Shown piece by piece: positions 22,087 through 36,273 of a stretch of DNA of 64,000 nt. Below the pieces are notes generated by a model. It worked only from the letters and a program-made list of their open reading frames with translations. It did not search any database and was not told the DNA's origin. This stretch comes from Tillandsia leiboldiana (lineage: Eukaryota; Streptophyta; Magnoliopsida; Poales; Bromeliaceae): assembly GCA_029204045.2 (NCBI GenBank), contig CM055077.1, positions 5,660,636 to 5,724,635 on the forward strand, given 5' to 3'. Both the position numbers and the translations under genes were made by a program. Each line of letters opens with the position of its first letter. The stretch's first letter is position 1.

Positions 22087-25000
22087 TGTCACGCCCCGAG
22101 TTCAAAAACCAGTGTATAAATTTTTTTTTTTTTTTTTTAAATCAGAGTTGCAAAAACAGTCAGGGCAATGACAGACTGCCACATATATAGAAGAGTCCCA
22201 ATCCCCCTTTGGGATTGAGCCTTTCCTATATATGCACGGCTAGCTTGGCAATAACATCAGAGTACTAACTACATACTAACAAAAATACAAATTAACTTTA
22301 CAAATTACAACTCTTTTTCCCAAATTACAAAATCTTTCAACTTTAAACTCTTTAACTAAGTACACGGCTGTCCAGGGTCGAACATCTATCTCAATACCTC
22401 GCCAATTCGTCCCGACATCTCAACACCCGCTCGACCTGAAAAACAGTCACCCGAGGGTGTGAGACACACCGGAGTGTATCCCAGTGGGCACGACGAGCCG
22501 AGAAATAGCAGATCGTACCTACTGGTATACAATACTAGAGGATAATAATAATCAGGGGTTAGAATAATCAGATAGGCAATCATGAAGATCAACAGATATA
22601 TAATCACAGTTAGGATATGCAGATATATAACTGGTGCTGTAAAGAAAGCAAAACTTATAATCTGGGTACAAGCATAGGAGATACTTTTAGCAGAATTTAA
22701 AATAGGACAAACATGTATCAGGATAATCAACGCATCAAGGAGTTGGACAATCAGCAAGATAACAATGAAACTATAATCAAAGGCATCACAAAGAATCATA
22801 TACAGGTAGATAGCTAGAAGCCAGATCAAAGAATCAAGGAAGTATGTTAAAGTAACTTAACAACACATGCATCAAATAAATGAAAGCACAAAGACCCAAT
22901 CACAAGCTACCATATTGGCCTTCATAAGACCTCAGGCAAGGCTGCCCAACCTAGCACCAACCTGGTTGACATTCCCTTCACAAGGGTCACGGGTTGCCAC
23001 AGCTAACCACTTTACCAGTAAAGTACACCGCTACGGGGATCAGCCCGCTAGTGTACGTGAAGAACAACGGTGCGGGCGATCATAATGCAAATGCTCAAGC
23101 TCTCGGTCCACTGACCGGGTAATCGGCAACAAGCCGGGAAATCCCCACTGGGATGCAATGACAAGATCAACTGAATCTCAACACTTATGCAGGAACACTC
23201 AGCAATAAATCTCAACTCATATGCAATATCAAGGCAAATCTCAACTCAGCAGAAGCTCACATATAAACTCAACTCAACCACACAAACCAACCAAATGATA
23301 CAAAACTTAAACACATATTTTAAGAAAACTGTTTTGAAAAGTCCAAACCCCGAAAAGCATTGCCCTCGTCCTATCAAACAAGAACAGACTCAGGCGACAC
23401 TACGAAGCTTGGGTTTCCAAACCTCGTAGAGCAATTGCCTTTGTCCTATGAAACAAGAACAGACTCCGGCGACCCTACGAAGCTCGGTAAAAACATCAGT
23501 TAAACAAATCTATGTGCTCAGCAGCGTATCATTTGATCGACAGGGCAAACAGGCTTACTCATCAACCATGGAAATGTTCCAAGATAAGATATAAATACCA
23601 GAGGCACTAAGAATAATCATGTAAGGCAGAATAGAACTGATAACAGGCATGGCTCAACATCTCACCCAATCAGACAGACTAACCCCTTATGCAACTAACA
23701 CATGTTTTTAAGAAAACCTTTGAAAACAATAGGTTTTTTGGGTCCCAAACCTCGTAGAGCGTTGCCCTTGTCCTATCAAACAAGAACAGACTCAGGCTAC
23801 CCTACAAGGCTTGGTAAAAATATTTATTTTAGAAGATCATGTATTTAGCAGCATAACAGGCGAACAACAAGGAAGCAAGCTCAACTATCAGATGACCAAA
23901 CAGGCATGGCAATATGTAGATTAATAATATAACCACTGGAAACAACTAATTAGCAGATATGGTAAAGATCACTAAAGAAGATCATAATCAGGCATAAGGC
24001 AGGTATAACGTAGCAAATAACTGAATCAAAGGAAGGGCAGGCTCAAGCATTGGTAGATCAATATAATAATCAAGCATAGGAGTGCAACTACGAAATGGCC
24101 AATCAGTCAAAGCAACTAACAGTAATATATATTGCAACCAAAGGCAGACAGGCTCAAGATAAACTAGGTTACCAAAAACAGGAGTCCAACCAATACCGTA
24201 CACCGAGGGCCGAACTGATAAAGCCCGGACCGAAGATAACCCACCTGATATAACACAGGCGGCTAAACTGAACCAACTGTACGCTCAGCACACCAGATGC
24301 TACCGAATAACCCTGAATGTGAATTAAGGTTCAGGAATCAACTTACTAACCAGTATATGATGTGACTTTTTGCATCTAGACCCCCTAGGGCTTTTTAAAT
24401 TTTCACTTTTAGTGCCAGTTTGGGCACTGTTTTCGCTCGTTCTTTCAACTGGAGATCATTTTAACATTCCGTCACTTCCAACATGTTACTTATGTCTTGC
24501 TGGACACCGTGCTCACTCATTTGTGGCAGCACGGGTCCCGAGGCAAATTTTGGCCCATACAATTCCTCTCTAACATAGCCAAAATGCATTTTTGTTTCTC
24601 CGGGACCTCAAACACCAAAACTAACGCGAGCACCGCGTTCAGTGACCCCAAATTAGCCAGGAATACACTGTCGCGGCTTCGCTAAGGGCCCGGAACTTAG
24701 TTTTGTTCCAACATTACAGAAAAAGGTGATTTCTCTATAACTTTTAATCCGATTGTCAAACAGACAAACTTTGTATATGAAAGTGTCTCTGGACAGTGCC
24801 AATACCCTAGGGCTCACCCTAGTTTCAGTCCAAAATCGATGGATCAACTAGATCGAGTTCCGTGCTCTCTAACAGTTCGACAAAGCCCCACAAAACATCA
24901 CACAGATCCCATTTGATCTGAAGTGAGCACTGAGCTCAGGGGATGTTTTCTGACCAATTTTCATATTAAATGTTTTGTCCAATTCCATTTCAAAATTCAT

Positions 25001-27249
25001 TGTAGCATTCTAACAAACACTAGGTGTGCACAATACCTATACACTTACACAAGCAAAGTTTAAACTTGATTCTCTGCACACAGGGCACCAGAGGCAATAT
25101 ATTCTGGATCAAGTTGTTTTACTAAGTTCAAGGAGCATTCCCCCTCAAACCTGGAGCAGCCTGGAAGCCCTCGGTTGAGCTTGGCTCGAGGAAGAAGATG
25201 AGCCTTGTGCATGGAAAATCGTGACCACCCATCCAGAAGCTCTGGGACCAACCACTCTGCACCAACAGGTGCTTCTCATCTCACTGAAGTTTTCCTTACC
25301 TGAGCCCGGCGACAGAGCACGGCGGCGGCGCGGCTGGAGCAAAGCTCCATTTCAAGCTTTCTTCAACAATGGCAACTTTGTTATTGTCCGCTTTAAGGTG
25401 CAAAGAACAGCACCACAAGCTTTCTAGCAAGCTTTTGAGAAGCTCTGGCCATGTCCCCTGTCGTCGGAGATCGCCGGACGGCCGGCCGCCATTAACGGCC
25501 TCAAACTCGGGTCAACCATGGCACCGAGCTTTCGGTGTGCATGGTCGCCATGCAAGGGCATGGTTGGAATCCTCCAAGTCCCAGAAACACTTCTGGGTAG
25601 GTGGACGGCGTCAGGGAAGCCCGCCGGCGCCGGAAAAGAAGGTTCGGCCAACAAGCACATTTCACAAAAATTAGGGCATCGATTTTCTTCCAATTTACTA
25701 AGACATATTCCATCAAACTTTGCAGATATAATATAAATATTCTACAGTCCAAACCCTCCAATTTTGAGCTTTATTGGTTCATTATTTTCAGGGATTGGCC
25801 GCGGCGGAGCAATTATTAGGGTTTCGGCCATCTAAAGCTCCGCCGGCCATGCACTTTTCATGGGAGCTCGGGCTTGGCAGGGAGCCTCCTAAGGACCCAA
25901 ATAGTCTACTGCTAGGGGTCAAGGGTGCAAACAACCAGTGGTTAAGGCTCCTTACCTTAGCCGAGATTCGAAGAAGATGGAGGAAGCCGGATCTCTCTTC
26001 CTCTCCTTTGCGCGGCCACAGCAGCAACCCAGGAGATCCCAGACACCGAAAACAACTTCAAAGCACTCTAAACCCAACTTGGAAAAGATTTGTTCCAAGC
26101 TTCTTCTTCCTCTCTCCCACTCGAGTTGCCCTCCAAGGTGGGTGTTCCTCAGCCACCTCAACACTTCGGGCTTGATCCGGAAGAAGCCCAGCCAGGAACT
26201 CCTCCAAAACACAAGAGAAAGGGTTGGTGAAGTTTGGTTCCAACTTTGCCTTTCTCTCTTTCACTCTCAAATTTTTCTCTCTAAGGGTTGTGTTCTCTTG
26301 GCTTCTCTACACTTCGGGCTTCTTACTGGGAGAATTCAGAGGAGGTTGGCTCTTCGAATACCCCCACAGACCCTTCGTGCTCTGGCCCAGGGTAGTCCAA
26401 GAGGCACCCAATTAATTTAATGCAATATTCCTTTGCCTTTTCTCCTCAAGCCGGTTTCACACCTATCCCTTCCATCCAAGCTATTCACTGTAGGTTAAAA
26501 TGCACCTAGGTCCCTATGGTTTAAGTCCCATAAAGTTTGGTACCTAAAATGTTAAGTTTTAATTACAATTAACCCCTTTTTCACCACTTTTCACGTATTT
26601 CGAGGAAATCCGCTCGCCATTTTGCGAAACGGACTTCGCCACGACGTCCGGCTCGTCGAAATCTTCAAGACAGCTATTTTAGTTTTTCGACGCGATGTCC
26701 AGATTAATTTTTGTTCCATAAAAACTGTCCAATTTTACAGTTTTCACGCTTTTCGAGATTTCAGAGTCGTCAAACAGAATTTTCGACTGCGCCATTGTGT
26801 TCAGAACGTCGAAAATAGCTGGAATTGACTACCCGAATCACTATATTAGGAGTCCAGATGGTTAATTGGCCAACGTTGATCAAGGGATAATTTAAAATCC
26901 AAGGCTACTGTTCATCACTTAAGTCACACTGTGCACTGTGCGCATAGGCACTGTTCCATTGGTCGCGGCTAATTGCCCTTTTCTTCTTTGAATTCTGGAA
27001 GATTCGACCGTCAGATCGAAAAGTGCTGAATATGAAACTTGCTCAGTTCGACGATACGATCGCATCGATCAACTCGGATTTCCGAGATCATGTCCGGATT
27101 GGAAATTAGCATTTTTGTCTTGTAATTCGTGCAACTTGCACTCCCGCAATTGATCAAATAGATCAACAAAGGCCTTTTGAATCTAACCTCAGGCTGAAAA
27201 TCATCTTTTATTTTATTTATTAAAAAATAAAATAATTCGGATTACTACA
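22087..27249 (-). repeat. Z 5' LTR (copy B)
   Basis: 5163 bp, almost identical to copy A. Differences noticed include ACCAG for ACCGG near 23016 and CACTCATTTG for CACTTATTTG near 24517, plus several one-base indels. The plus-strand 190-codon frame of copy A is broken here, which argues against it being a gene. Confidence 0.9.
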
Positions 27250-27462
27250 GGTACGCCCCTCGAGTGCCACTCCGGAGCAGAGCCTGTTACTTTACTATCG
27301 CGACTTGTCGACGCGGTCCCTCTGGCTGGGCCTTTTTTTAGGCAGTAACAGACGCCCACGTAAGTCTACTCCCTCGTGGATGTAATGGCAGTAGGTGGGC
27401 GAAGGTTTGATTGGACCCTATGTAGTTGTAGAGTTATTTCCAGCCTATCCTTATAGTACTGC
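27250..27462 (+). repeat. X1 middle segment, left contig version
   Basis: This 213-bp piece equals 36274-36489 apart from single-base gaps (GGTAC for GGTCAC, GCCCACG for GCCCTACG). It is part of the probable false duplication. Confidence 0.9.
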
Positions 27463-28871
27463 TGTGGTGACCCTGATCCCCGTGTAGCTTCTCCATGAAC
27501 CGTAGTGTAGAACACCTAGTGTTGGTGTATCTGGCCCTAGGGCATCAAAGGGATGCCACAGATGGACCCTGTGTGATATCCACAGCTGGATTGGCTTTCG
27601 GCTGCATTTGCCGAATTTTCGAAATTGTTTTGGGCCAAACAGAGGTTGGATTTGGATTCAGCGCGGAAAAAACGCTTGAAAACGGCTATTTGCTTGTTTG
27701 ATTCTGAGTCGGATGCCCTAAAACGGACTCCCGGAAGTTTTCGCTGAATTTCGGTGCATGGGAGGGGCTGTGGAACGCCGGCTGCCACGTGGCGGCCATG
27801 ATTGGCCGGTCCGCAGCGCTCCGTCCACAGAGCGCCGCGGCTGGGTGCATGAGCCGGCGCTGGACAACGTGGCGCCGCCTGATTGGCGGGCTTTGGAGGC
27901 GCGGTCTACGGGTTTGGCGCTGCGGTGCATGGACAGGCGGGGGGACGCAGTGGCAGCCCCGGTTGGTCGGTGCACCCGGCGCGGTCCACGGAACCCGAAC
28001 TAGGGTGCGTGGACCGGGTGCATGGGACACGTGTCAACGTGTCATTGGTCGGCTCAACGTGCGCGGCGAACAGGGTCGCGGGAGGGCGCCCGGGGCGCGT
28101 GCGTGGCAGGCGGCCAGAGCGGCGCCTGCCGCACGGGTTGGGACCGCGACAGTGGCAGGGACGCGTGTCGCCCTGCCCCTGGCGGCCGCAAACCTACCCC
28201 GGTTTGAACGGGTAGGCGCACGCGGCGGCAACACCGCGCCCCGCACGGCTGTTGCTGTGCGGAGGACACGTGTCGGCAACGGGTGGGCCACGTGGGTCAC
28301 TTCACGCGCGCCACGCACAGCTGTGGCCCTCGTGTGCGGGTGACGTTGGTGCACACAGATTTTTCCGGGCGGGATACAGTAAAATCCTCTTTGAGCCCGG
28401 ATTCGGGCGCCCGAAAATTCGGTGCGCCCGACTGTGGGACTGTTGGGAATTTTCCCATTTGTTTTCTGCTGGCCTATAAATAACCCGAGCTCCCATCCTC
28501 TTCGTTTTTTGGCACTAACGAGTTTCAAAACGGCAAGGAGTTCTTCACAAAGTTGATCATCACGCAGTGAAGCTTCCATCTGCAGAGTTTGGGGATTTTC
28601 GGGGCACGCTTATCGAGGATTCTCATTTTGCTTGGCGCGTGCGCGAAGTTCTTTCTTCGGGGTTCTTCCGTCGCTCTTCGGTGAACGAGCTCTCCCGGGC
28701 TACTCCGACAATCTTTTCGAGCGATCTTCGCCGTTGGATTCCCAACAGGTAAGGCTACGATTTTGGCTTCTTCCACATTTCCTGGTTGCGGTTTTCGAGG
28801 AGTTCTTCCTGCTACACGGGGACCTTATTTGTTGTGAGGATTTGGGAGGACAGCAGCTTAATCCGAGGAGA
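27463..28871 (+). mobile_element. X2 LTR, left contig version, cut by the gap
   Basis: It starts TGTGGTGACCCTG after ACTGC (27458-27462) and matches 36490-37903 to the last base before the Ns, with scattered small indels. It contains the TATA box GCCTATAAATAA (about 28471). It is the same LTR as X2, seen from the other contig end. Confidence 0.9.
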
Positions 28872-28971
28872 NNNNNNNNNNNNNNNNNNNNNNNNNNNNN
28901 NNNNNNNNNNNNNNNNNNNNNNNNNNNNNNNNNNNNNNNNNNNNNNNNNNNNNNNNNNNNNNNNNNNNNNN
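28872..28971. other. Assembly gap (100 N)
   Basis: Exactly 100 Ns, the conventional size for a gap of unknown length. Translations across it contain X residues and are meaningless. Confidence 0.99.
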
Positions 28972-31900
28972 GCACCCGAGCTTTCGTGTGCATGGTCCGC
29001 CATGCAAGGGCATGGTTTGAATCCTCCAGTCCCAGAAACATTCTGGTAGGTGGACGCGTCAGGGAAGCCCGCCGGCGCCGGAAAAGAAGTTCGGCCAACA
29101 AGCACATTTCACAAATTAGGGCATCGATTTTCTTCCAATTTACTAAGACATATTCCATCAAACTTTGCAGATATAGATAAATATTCTAACGTCCAACCCT
29201 CCAATTTTGAGCTTTATTGTTCATTATTTCAGGGATTGCCGCGGCGGAGCAATTTATAGGGTTTTCGGCCATCTAAAGCTCCCGCCGGCCAGCAGCACTT
29301 TTCATGGGAGCTCGGGCTTGGCAGGGAGCCCTCCTAAGGACCCAAAAGTCTACTGCTAGGGGTCAAGGGTGCAAACAACCAGTGGTTAAGGCTCCTTACT
29401 TAGCCGAGATTCGAAGAAGATGGAGGAAGCCGGATCTCTCTTCCCTCCTTTGCGCGGCCACAGCAGCACCCAGAGATCCCCAGACCCGGAAAAACTTCAA
29501 AGCACTCTAAACTAAACCAACTTGGAAAAGATTTGTTCCAAGCTTCTTCTTCCTCTCTCTCCCACTCGAGTTGCCTCCAAGGTGGTTGTTCCTCAGCCAC
29601 CCAACACTTCGGGCTTGATCGGAAGATGGCCCAGCCGGGAACTCCTCCAAAACTCAAGAGAAAGGTTGGTGAAGTTTGGTTCCAACTTTGCCTTTCTCTC
29701 TTTCACTCTCAAATTTTTTTCCTCTAAGGGTTGTGTTTTCTCTGGCTTCTCTACACTTCGGGCTTCTTACTGGGAGAATTCAGAGGAGGTGGCTCTTCGA
29801 ATACCCCCACAGACCCTTCGTGCTCTGGCCAGGGTATCCAAGAGGCACCCAATTAATTTATGTCAATATTCCTTTGCCTTTTCTCCTCAAGCCGGTTTCA
29901 CACCTATCCCTTCCCATCCAGTCACTGTAGGTTAAAATACACCTAGGTCCCTATGGTTTAAGTCCCATAAAGTTTGGTACCTAAAATGTTAAGTTTTAAT
30001 TACAATTAACCCCTTTCACCACTTTCACGTATTCGAGGAAATCCGCTCGCCATTTTGCGAAACGGACTTCGCCACGACGTCCGGCTCGTCGAAATCTTCA
30101 AGACAGCTATTTTAGTTTTCGACGCGATGTCCAGATTAATTTTTTTCCATAAAAACTGTCCAATTTTATAGTTTACACGCTTTTCGAGATTTCAGAGTCG
30201 TCAAACAGAATTCGACCGCGCCATTTGCTTTCAAAACGTCGAAAATAGCTGGAATGACTACCCAAATCACTATATTAGGAGTCCAGATAGTTAATTGGCC
30301 AACGTTGATCAAGGGATAATTTAAAATCCAAGCTACTGTTCATCACTTAAGTCACACTGTGCACTGTGCGCATAGGCACTGTTCCATTGGTCGCGGCTAA
30401 TTGCCATTTTCTTCTTTGAATTCTGGAAGATCCGACCGTCAGATCGAAAGTGCTGAATATAAACTTGCTCAGTTCGACGATACATCGCATCGATCAACTC
30501 GATTTCCGAGATCATGTCGGATTGGAAATTAGCATTTTTGTCTTGTAATTCGTGCAACTTGCACTCCCGCAATTGATCAAATAGATCAACAAAGGCCTTT
30601 TGAATCTAACCTCAGGCTGAAAATCATCTTTTATTTTATATTAAAAATAAAATAATTCGGATTACTACATCACTTCCACCTTACAAAAGTTTCGTCCCCG
30701 AAACTTAATACAATTTAAACTCTAGGAAGTCTCTAATAGGTTCAAGGTAGTTACCACTAATCACCAGATTTCAACAACTCTACGGCTGCTATTTTAGACC
30801 CAATTTAATATACCCCATCACAGGGCAGAGTATTTTCGTCGGTTCTTTCGATAGTACGTTGTCTGCAGCCAACGTGCTTACCAAAGAAAGGCGAAATACC
30901 ATAGTCAGTCGCCAACAACTAGTTGGGGACACCACTCACAAATGAAGGTACATCACATATCTTCCTCACAGTCTCTTTGCCGATGATATAACCTCTAAGT
31001 TCCCAATTTACTGTACCAAAACCCAGCGCTCTCACGTGACACGAGTCATCCTAGGGTTCGTTCCTAGCCAAACCTAGACATCGTATTCCTATTTCTCTGA
31101 TACCATCTAATCTGTCACGCCCCGAGTTCAAAAACCAGTGTATAAATTTTTTTTTTTTTTTTAATCAGAGTTGCAAAAACAGTCAGGGCAATGACAGACT
31201 GCCACATATATAGAAGAGTCCCAATCCCCCTTTGGGATTGAGCCTTTCCTATATAGCACGGCTAGCTTGGCAATAACATCAGAGTACTAACTACATACTA
31301 ACAAAATACAAATTAACTTTACAAATTACAAACTTTTTCCCAAATTACAAAATCTTTCAACTTTAAACTCTTTAACATAAGTACCACTGGCTGTCCAGGG
31401 TCAACATCTATCTCAATACCTCGCCAATTCGTCCGACATCTCCAACACCCGCTCGACCTGAAAAACAGTCACCCGAGGGTGTGAGACACACCGGAGTGTA
31501 TCCCAGTGGGCACGACGAGCCGAGAAATAGCAGATCGTACCTACTGGTATACATACTAGAGGATAATAATAATCAGGGGTTAGAATAATCAGATAGGCAA
31601 TCATGAAGATCAACAGATATATAATCACAGTTAGGATATGCAGATATATAACTGGTGCTGTAAAGAAAGCAAAACTTATAATCTGGGTACAAGCATAGGA
31701 GATACTTTAGCAGAATTTAAATAGGACAAACATGTATCAGGATAATCAACGCATCAAGGAGTTGGACAATCAGCAAGATAACAATGAAACTATAATCAAA
31801 GGCATCACAAAGAATCATATACAGGTAGATAGCTAGAAGCCAGATCAAAGAATCAAGGAAGTATGTTAAAGTAACTTAACAACACATGCATCAAATAAAT

Positions 31901-34900
31901 GAAAGCACAAAGACCCAATCACAAGCTACCATATTGGCCTTCATAAGACCTCAGGCAAGGCTGCCCAACCTAGCACCAACCTGGTTGACATTCCCTTCAC
32001 AAGGGTCACGGGTTGCCACAGCTAACCACTTTACCAGTAAAGTACACCGCTACGGGGGATCAGCCCGCTAGTGTACGTGAAGAACAACGGTGCGGGCGAT
32101 CATAATGCAAATGCTCAAGCTCTCGGTCCACTGACCGGGTAATCGGCAACAAGCCGGGAAATCCCCACTGGGATGCAATGACAAGATCAACTGAATCTCA
32201 ACACTTATGCAGGAACACTCAGCAATAAATCTCAACTCATATGCAATATCAAGGCAAATCTCAACTCAGCAGAAGCTCACATATAAACTCAACTCAACCA
32301 CACAAACCAACCAAATGATACAAAACTTAAACACATATTTTAAGAAAACTGTTTTGAAAAGTCCAAACCCCGAAAAGCATTGCCCTCGTCCTATCAAACA
32401 AGAACAGACTCAGGCGACACTACGAAGCTTGGGTTTCCAAACCTCGTAGAGCAATTGCCTTTGTCCTATGAAACAAGAACAGACTCCGGCGACCCTACGA
32501 AGCTCGGTAAAAACATCAGTTAAACAAATCTATGTGCTCAGCAGCGTATCATTTGATCGACAGGGCAAACAGGCTTACTCATCAACCATGGAAATGTTCC
32601 AAGATAAGATATAAATACCAGAGGCACTAAGAATAATCATGTAAGGCAGAATAGAACTGATAACAGGCATGGCTCAACATCTCACCCAATCAGACAGACT
32701 AACCCCTTATGCAACTAAACACATGTTTTTAAGAAAACCTTTGAAAACAATAGGTTTTTTGGGTCCCAAACCTCGTAGAGCGTTGCCCTTGTCCTATCAA
32801 ACAAGAACAGACTCAGGCTACCCTACAAGGCTTGGTAAAAATATTTATTTTAGAAGATCATGTATTTAGCAGCATAACAGGGCGAACAACAAGGAAGCAA
32901 GCTCAACTATCAGATGACCAAACAGGCATGGCAATATGTAGATTAATAATATAACCACTGGAAACAACTAATTAGCAGATATGGTAAAGATCACTAAAGA
33001 AGATCATAATCAGGCATAAGGCAGGTATAACGTAGCAAATAACTGAATCAAAGGAAGGGCAGGCTCAAGCATTGGTAGATCAATATAATAATCAAGCATA
33101 GGAGTGCAACTACGAAATGGCCAATCAGTCAAAGCAACTAACAGTAATATATATTGCAACCAAAGGCAGACAGGCTCAAGATAAACTAGGTTACCAAAAA
33201 CAGGAGTCCAACCAATACCGTACACCGAGGGCCGAACTGATAAAGCCCGGACCGAAGATAACCCACCTGATATAACACAGGCGGCTAAACTGAACCAACT
33301 GTACGCTCAGCACACCAGATGCTACCGAATAACCCTGAATGTGAATTAAGGTTCAGGAATCAACTTACTAACCAGTATATGATGTGACTTTTGCATCTAG
33401 ACCCCTAGGGCTTTTAAATTTTCACTTTTAGTGCCAGTTTGGGCACTGTTTTCGCTCGTTCTTTCAACTGGAGATTCATTTTAACATTCCGTCACTTCCA
33501 ACATGTTACTTATGTCTTGCTGGACACCGTGCTCACTCATTTGTGGCAGCACGGGTCCCGAGGCAAATTTTGGCCCATACAATTCCTCTCTAACATAGCC
33601 AAAATGCATTTTTGTTTCTCCGGGACCTCAAACACCAAAACTAACGCGAGCACCGCGTTCAGTGACCCCAAATTAGCCAGGAATACACTGTCGCGGCTTC
33701 GCTAAGGGCCCGGAACTTAGTTTTGTTCCAACATTACAGAAAAAGGTTGATTTCTCTATAACTTTTAATCCGATTGTCAAACAGACAAACTTTGTATATG
33801 AAAGTGTCTCTGGACAGTGCCAATACCCTAGGGCTCACCCTAGTTTCAGTCCAAAATCGATGGATCAACTAGATCCGAGTTCCGTGCTCTCTAACAGTTC
33901 GACAAAGCCCCACAACACATCCACACAGATCCCATTTGATCTGAAGTGAGCACTGAGCTCAGGGGATGTTTCTGAACAATTTTCATATTAAATGTTTTGT
34001 CCAATTCCATTTCAAAATTCATTGTAGCATTCTAACAAACACTAGGTGTGCACAATACCTATACACTTACACAAGCAAAGTTTAAACTTGATTCTCTGCA
34101 CACAGGGCACCAGAGGCAATATATTCTGGATCAAGTTGTTTTACTAAGTTCAAGGAGCATTCCCCCTCAACCTGGAGCAGCCTGGAAGCCCTCGGTTGAG
34201 CTTGGCTCGAGGAAGAAGATGAGCCTTGTGCATGGAAAATCGTGACCACCCATCCAGAAGCTCTGGGACCAAACCACTTGCACCAACAGGTGCTTCTCAT
34301 CTCACTGAAGTTTTCCTTACCTGAGCCCGGCGACAGAGCACGGCGGCGGCGCGGCTGGAGCAAAGCTCCATTTCAAGCTTTCTTCAACAATGGCAACTTT
34401 GTTATTGTCCGCTTTAAGGTGCAAAGAACAGCACCACAAGCTTTCTAGCAAGCTTTTGAGAAGCTCTGGCCATGTCCCTGTCGTCGGAGATCGCCGGACG
34501 GCCGGCCGCCATTAACGGCCTCAAACTCGGGTCAACCATGGCACCCGAGCTTTCGGTGTGCATGGTCGCCATGCAAGGGCATGGTTGGAATCCTCCAAGT
34601 CCCAGAAACACTTCTGGGTAGGTGGACGGCGTCAGGGAAGCCCGCCGGCGCCGGGAAAAGAAGGTTCGGCCAACAAGCACATTTCACAAAAATTAGGGCA
34701 TCGATTTTCTTCCAATTTACTAAGACATATTCCATCAAACTTTGCAGATATAATATAAATATTCTACAGTCCAAACCCTCCAATTTTGAGCTTTATTGGT
34801 TCATTATTTTCAGGGATTGGCCGCGGCGGAGCAATTATTAGGGTTTCGGCCATCTAAAGCTCCCGCCGGCCATGCACTTTTCATGGGAGCTCGGGCTTGG

Positions 34901-36273
34901 CAGGGAGCCTCCTAAGGACCCAAATAGTCTACTGCTAGGGGTCAAGGGTGCAAACAACCAGTTGTTAAGGCTCCTTACCTTAGCCGAGATTCGAAGAAGA
35001 TGGAGGAAGCCGGATCTCTCTTCCTCTCCTTTGCGCGGCCACAGCAGCAACCCAAGAGATCCCCAGACACCGAAAACAACTTCAAAGCACTCTAAACCCA
35101 ACTTGGAAAAGATTTGTTCCAAGCTTCTTCTTCCTCTCTCCCACTCGAGTTGCCCTCCAAGGTGGGTGTTCCTCAGCCACCTCAACACTTCGGGCTTGAT
35201 CCGGAAGATGCCCAGCCAGGAACTCCTCCAAAACTCAAGAGAAAGGGTTGGTGAAGTTTGGTTCCAACTTTGCCTTTCTCTCTTTCACTCTCAAATTTTT
35301 CTCTCTAAGGGTTGTGTTCTCTTGGCTTCTCTACACTCCGGGCTTCTTACTGGGAGAATTCAGACGAGGTTGGCTCTTCGAATACCCCCACAGACCCTTC
35401 GTGCTCTGGCCCAGGGTAGTCCAAGAGGCACCCAATTAATTTAATGCAATATTCCTTTGCCTTTTCTCCTCAAGCCGGTTTCACACCTATCCCTTCCATC
35501 CAAGCTATTCACTGTAGGTTAAAAATGCACCTAGGTCCCTATGGTTTAAGTCCCATAAAGTTTGGTACCTAAAATGTTAAGTTTTAATTACAATTAACCC
35601 CCTTTTCACCACTTTTCACGTATTTCGAGGAAATCCGCTCGCCATTTTGCGAAACGGACTTCGCCACGACGTCCGGCTCGTCGAAATCTTCAAGACAGCT
35701 ATTTTAGTTTTTCGACACGATGTCCAGATTAATTTTTGTTCCATAAAAACTGTCCAATTTTATAGTTTACACGCTTTTCGAGATTTCAGAGTCGTCAAAC
35801 AGAATTTTCGACCGCGCCATTGTGTTCAGAACGTCGAAAATAGCTGGAATTGACTACCCGAATCACTATATTAGGAGTCCAGATAGTTAATTGGCCAACG
35901 TTGATCAAGGGATAATTTAAAATCCAAGGCTACTGTTCATCACTTAAGTCACACTGTGCACTGTGCGCATAGGCACTGTTCCATTGGTCGCGGCTAATTG
36001 CCCTTTTCTTCTTTGAATTCTGGAAGATTCGACCGTCAGATCGAAAAGTGCTGAATATGAAACTTGCTCAGTTCGACGATACGATCGCATCGATCAACTC
36101 GGATTTCCGAGATCATGTCCGGATTGGAAATTAGCATTTTTGTCTTGTAATTCGTGCAACTTGCACTCCCGCAATTGATCAAATAGATCAACAAAGGCCT
36201 TTTGAATCTAACCTCAGGCTGAAAATCATCTTTTATTTTATTTATTAAAAATAAAATAATTCGGATTACTACA
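28972..36273 (-). mobile_element. Second representation of element Z, 3' LTR truncated by the gap
   Basis: 28972-30669 corresponds to 19909-21640 of LTR A, 30670-31112 to the internal region, and 31113-36273 (5161 bp) to LTR B. The first roughly 2.8 kb show many one-base deletions in short homopolymers relative to the other copies, typical of an unpolished contig end. The right flank GGTCA and the following X1 sequence are the same junction as at 27250. It is probably the same genomic copy as 16482-27249, not a second insertion. Confidence 0.85.
30856..30875 (-). other. Dimerisation-like hairpin, second Z representation
   Basis: Identical to 21827-21846. The PPT-proximal hairpin recurs at 30688-30705. 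Confidence 0.7.

Larger units (their letters stand above)
16482..27249 (-). mobile_element. Element Z: LTR retrotransposon with giant LTRs and a tiny gene-less interior
   Basis: Two LTRs of 5159 bp (16482-21640) and 5163 bp (22087-27249) flank only 446 bp. On the minus strand each LTR starts TGTAGTAATCC and ends GGGGCGTGACA. The interior holds a PBS (22069-22079) and a purine tract next to the 3' LTR, so transcription runs leftward and 22087-27249 is the 5' LTR. The flanks are GGTCG (16477-16481) and GGTAC (27250-27254; GGTCA at the other copy, 36274-36278). They interrupt X1 at a site whose intact form is seen at 39637 (GGGGTCGCGCCCC). The LTRs are nearly identical by eye, so insertion is recent. 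There is no gag or pol, so it is non-autonomous. Confidence 0.9.

Noticed and set aside
28632..29180. Frames of 97-182 codons across the gap
   Set aside because: They run through 100 Ns, so the two sides are not known to be adjacent.
16482..36273. Two tandem Z insertions as genuine biology
   Set aside because: Both share one flank and one junction and are separated by a 100-N gap lying exactly at the copy boundary; an unmerged contig overlap is more likely.
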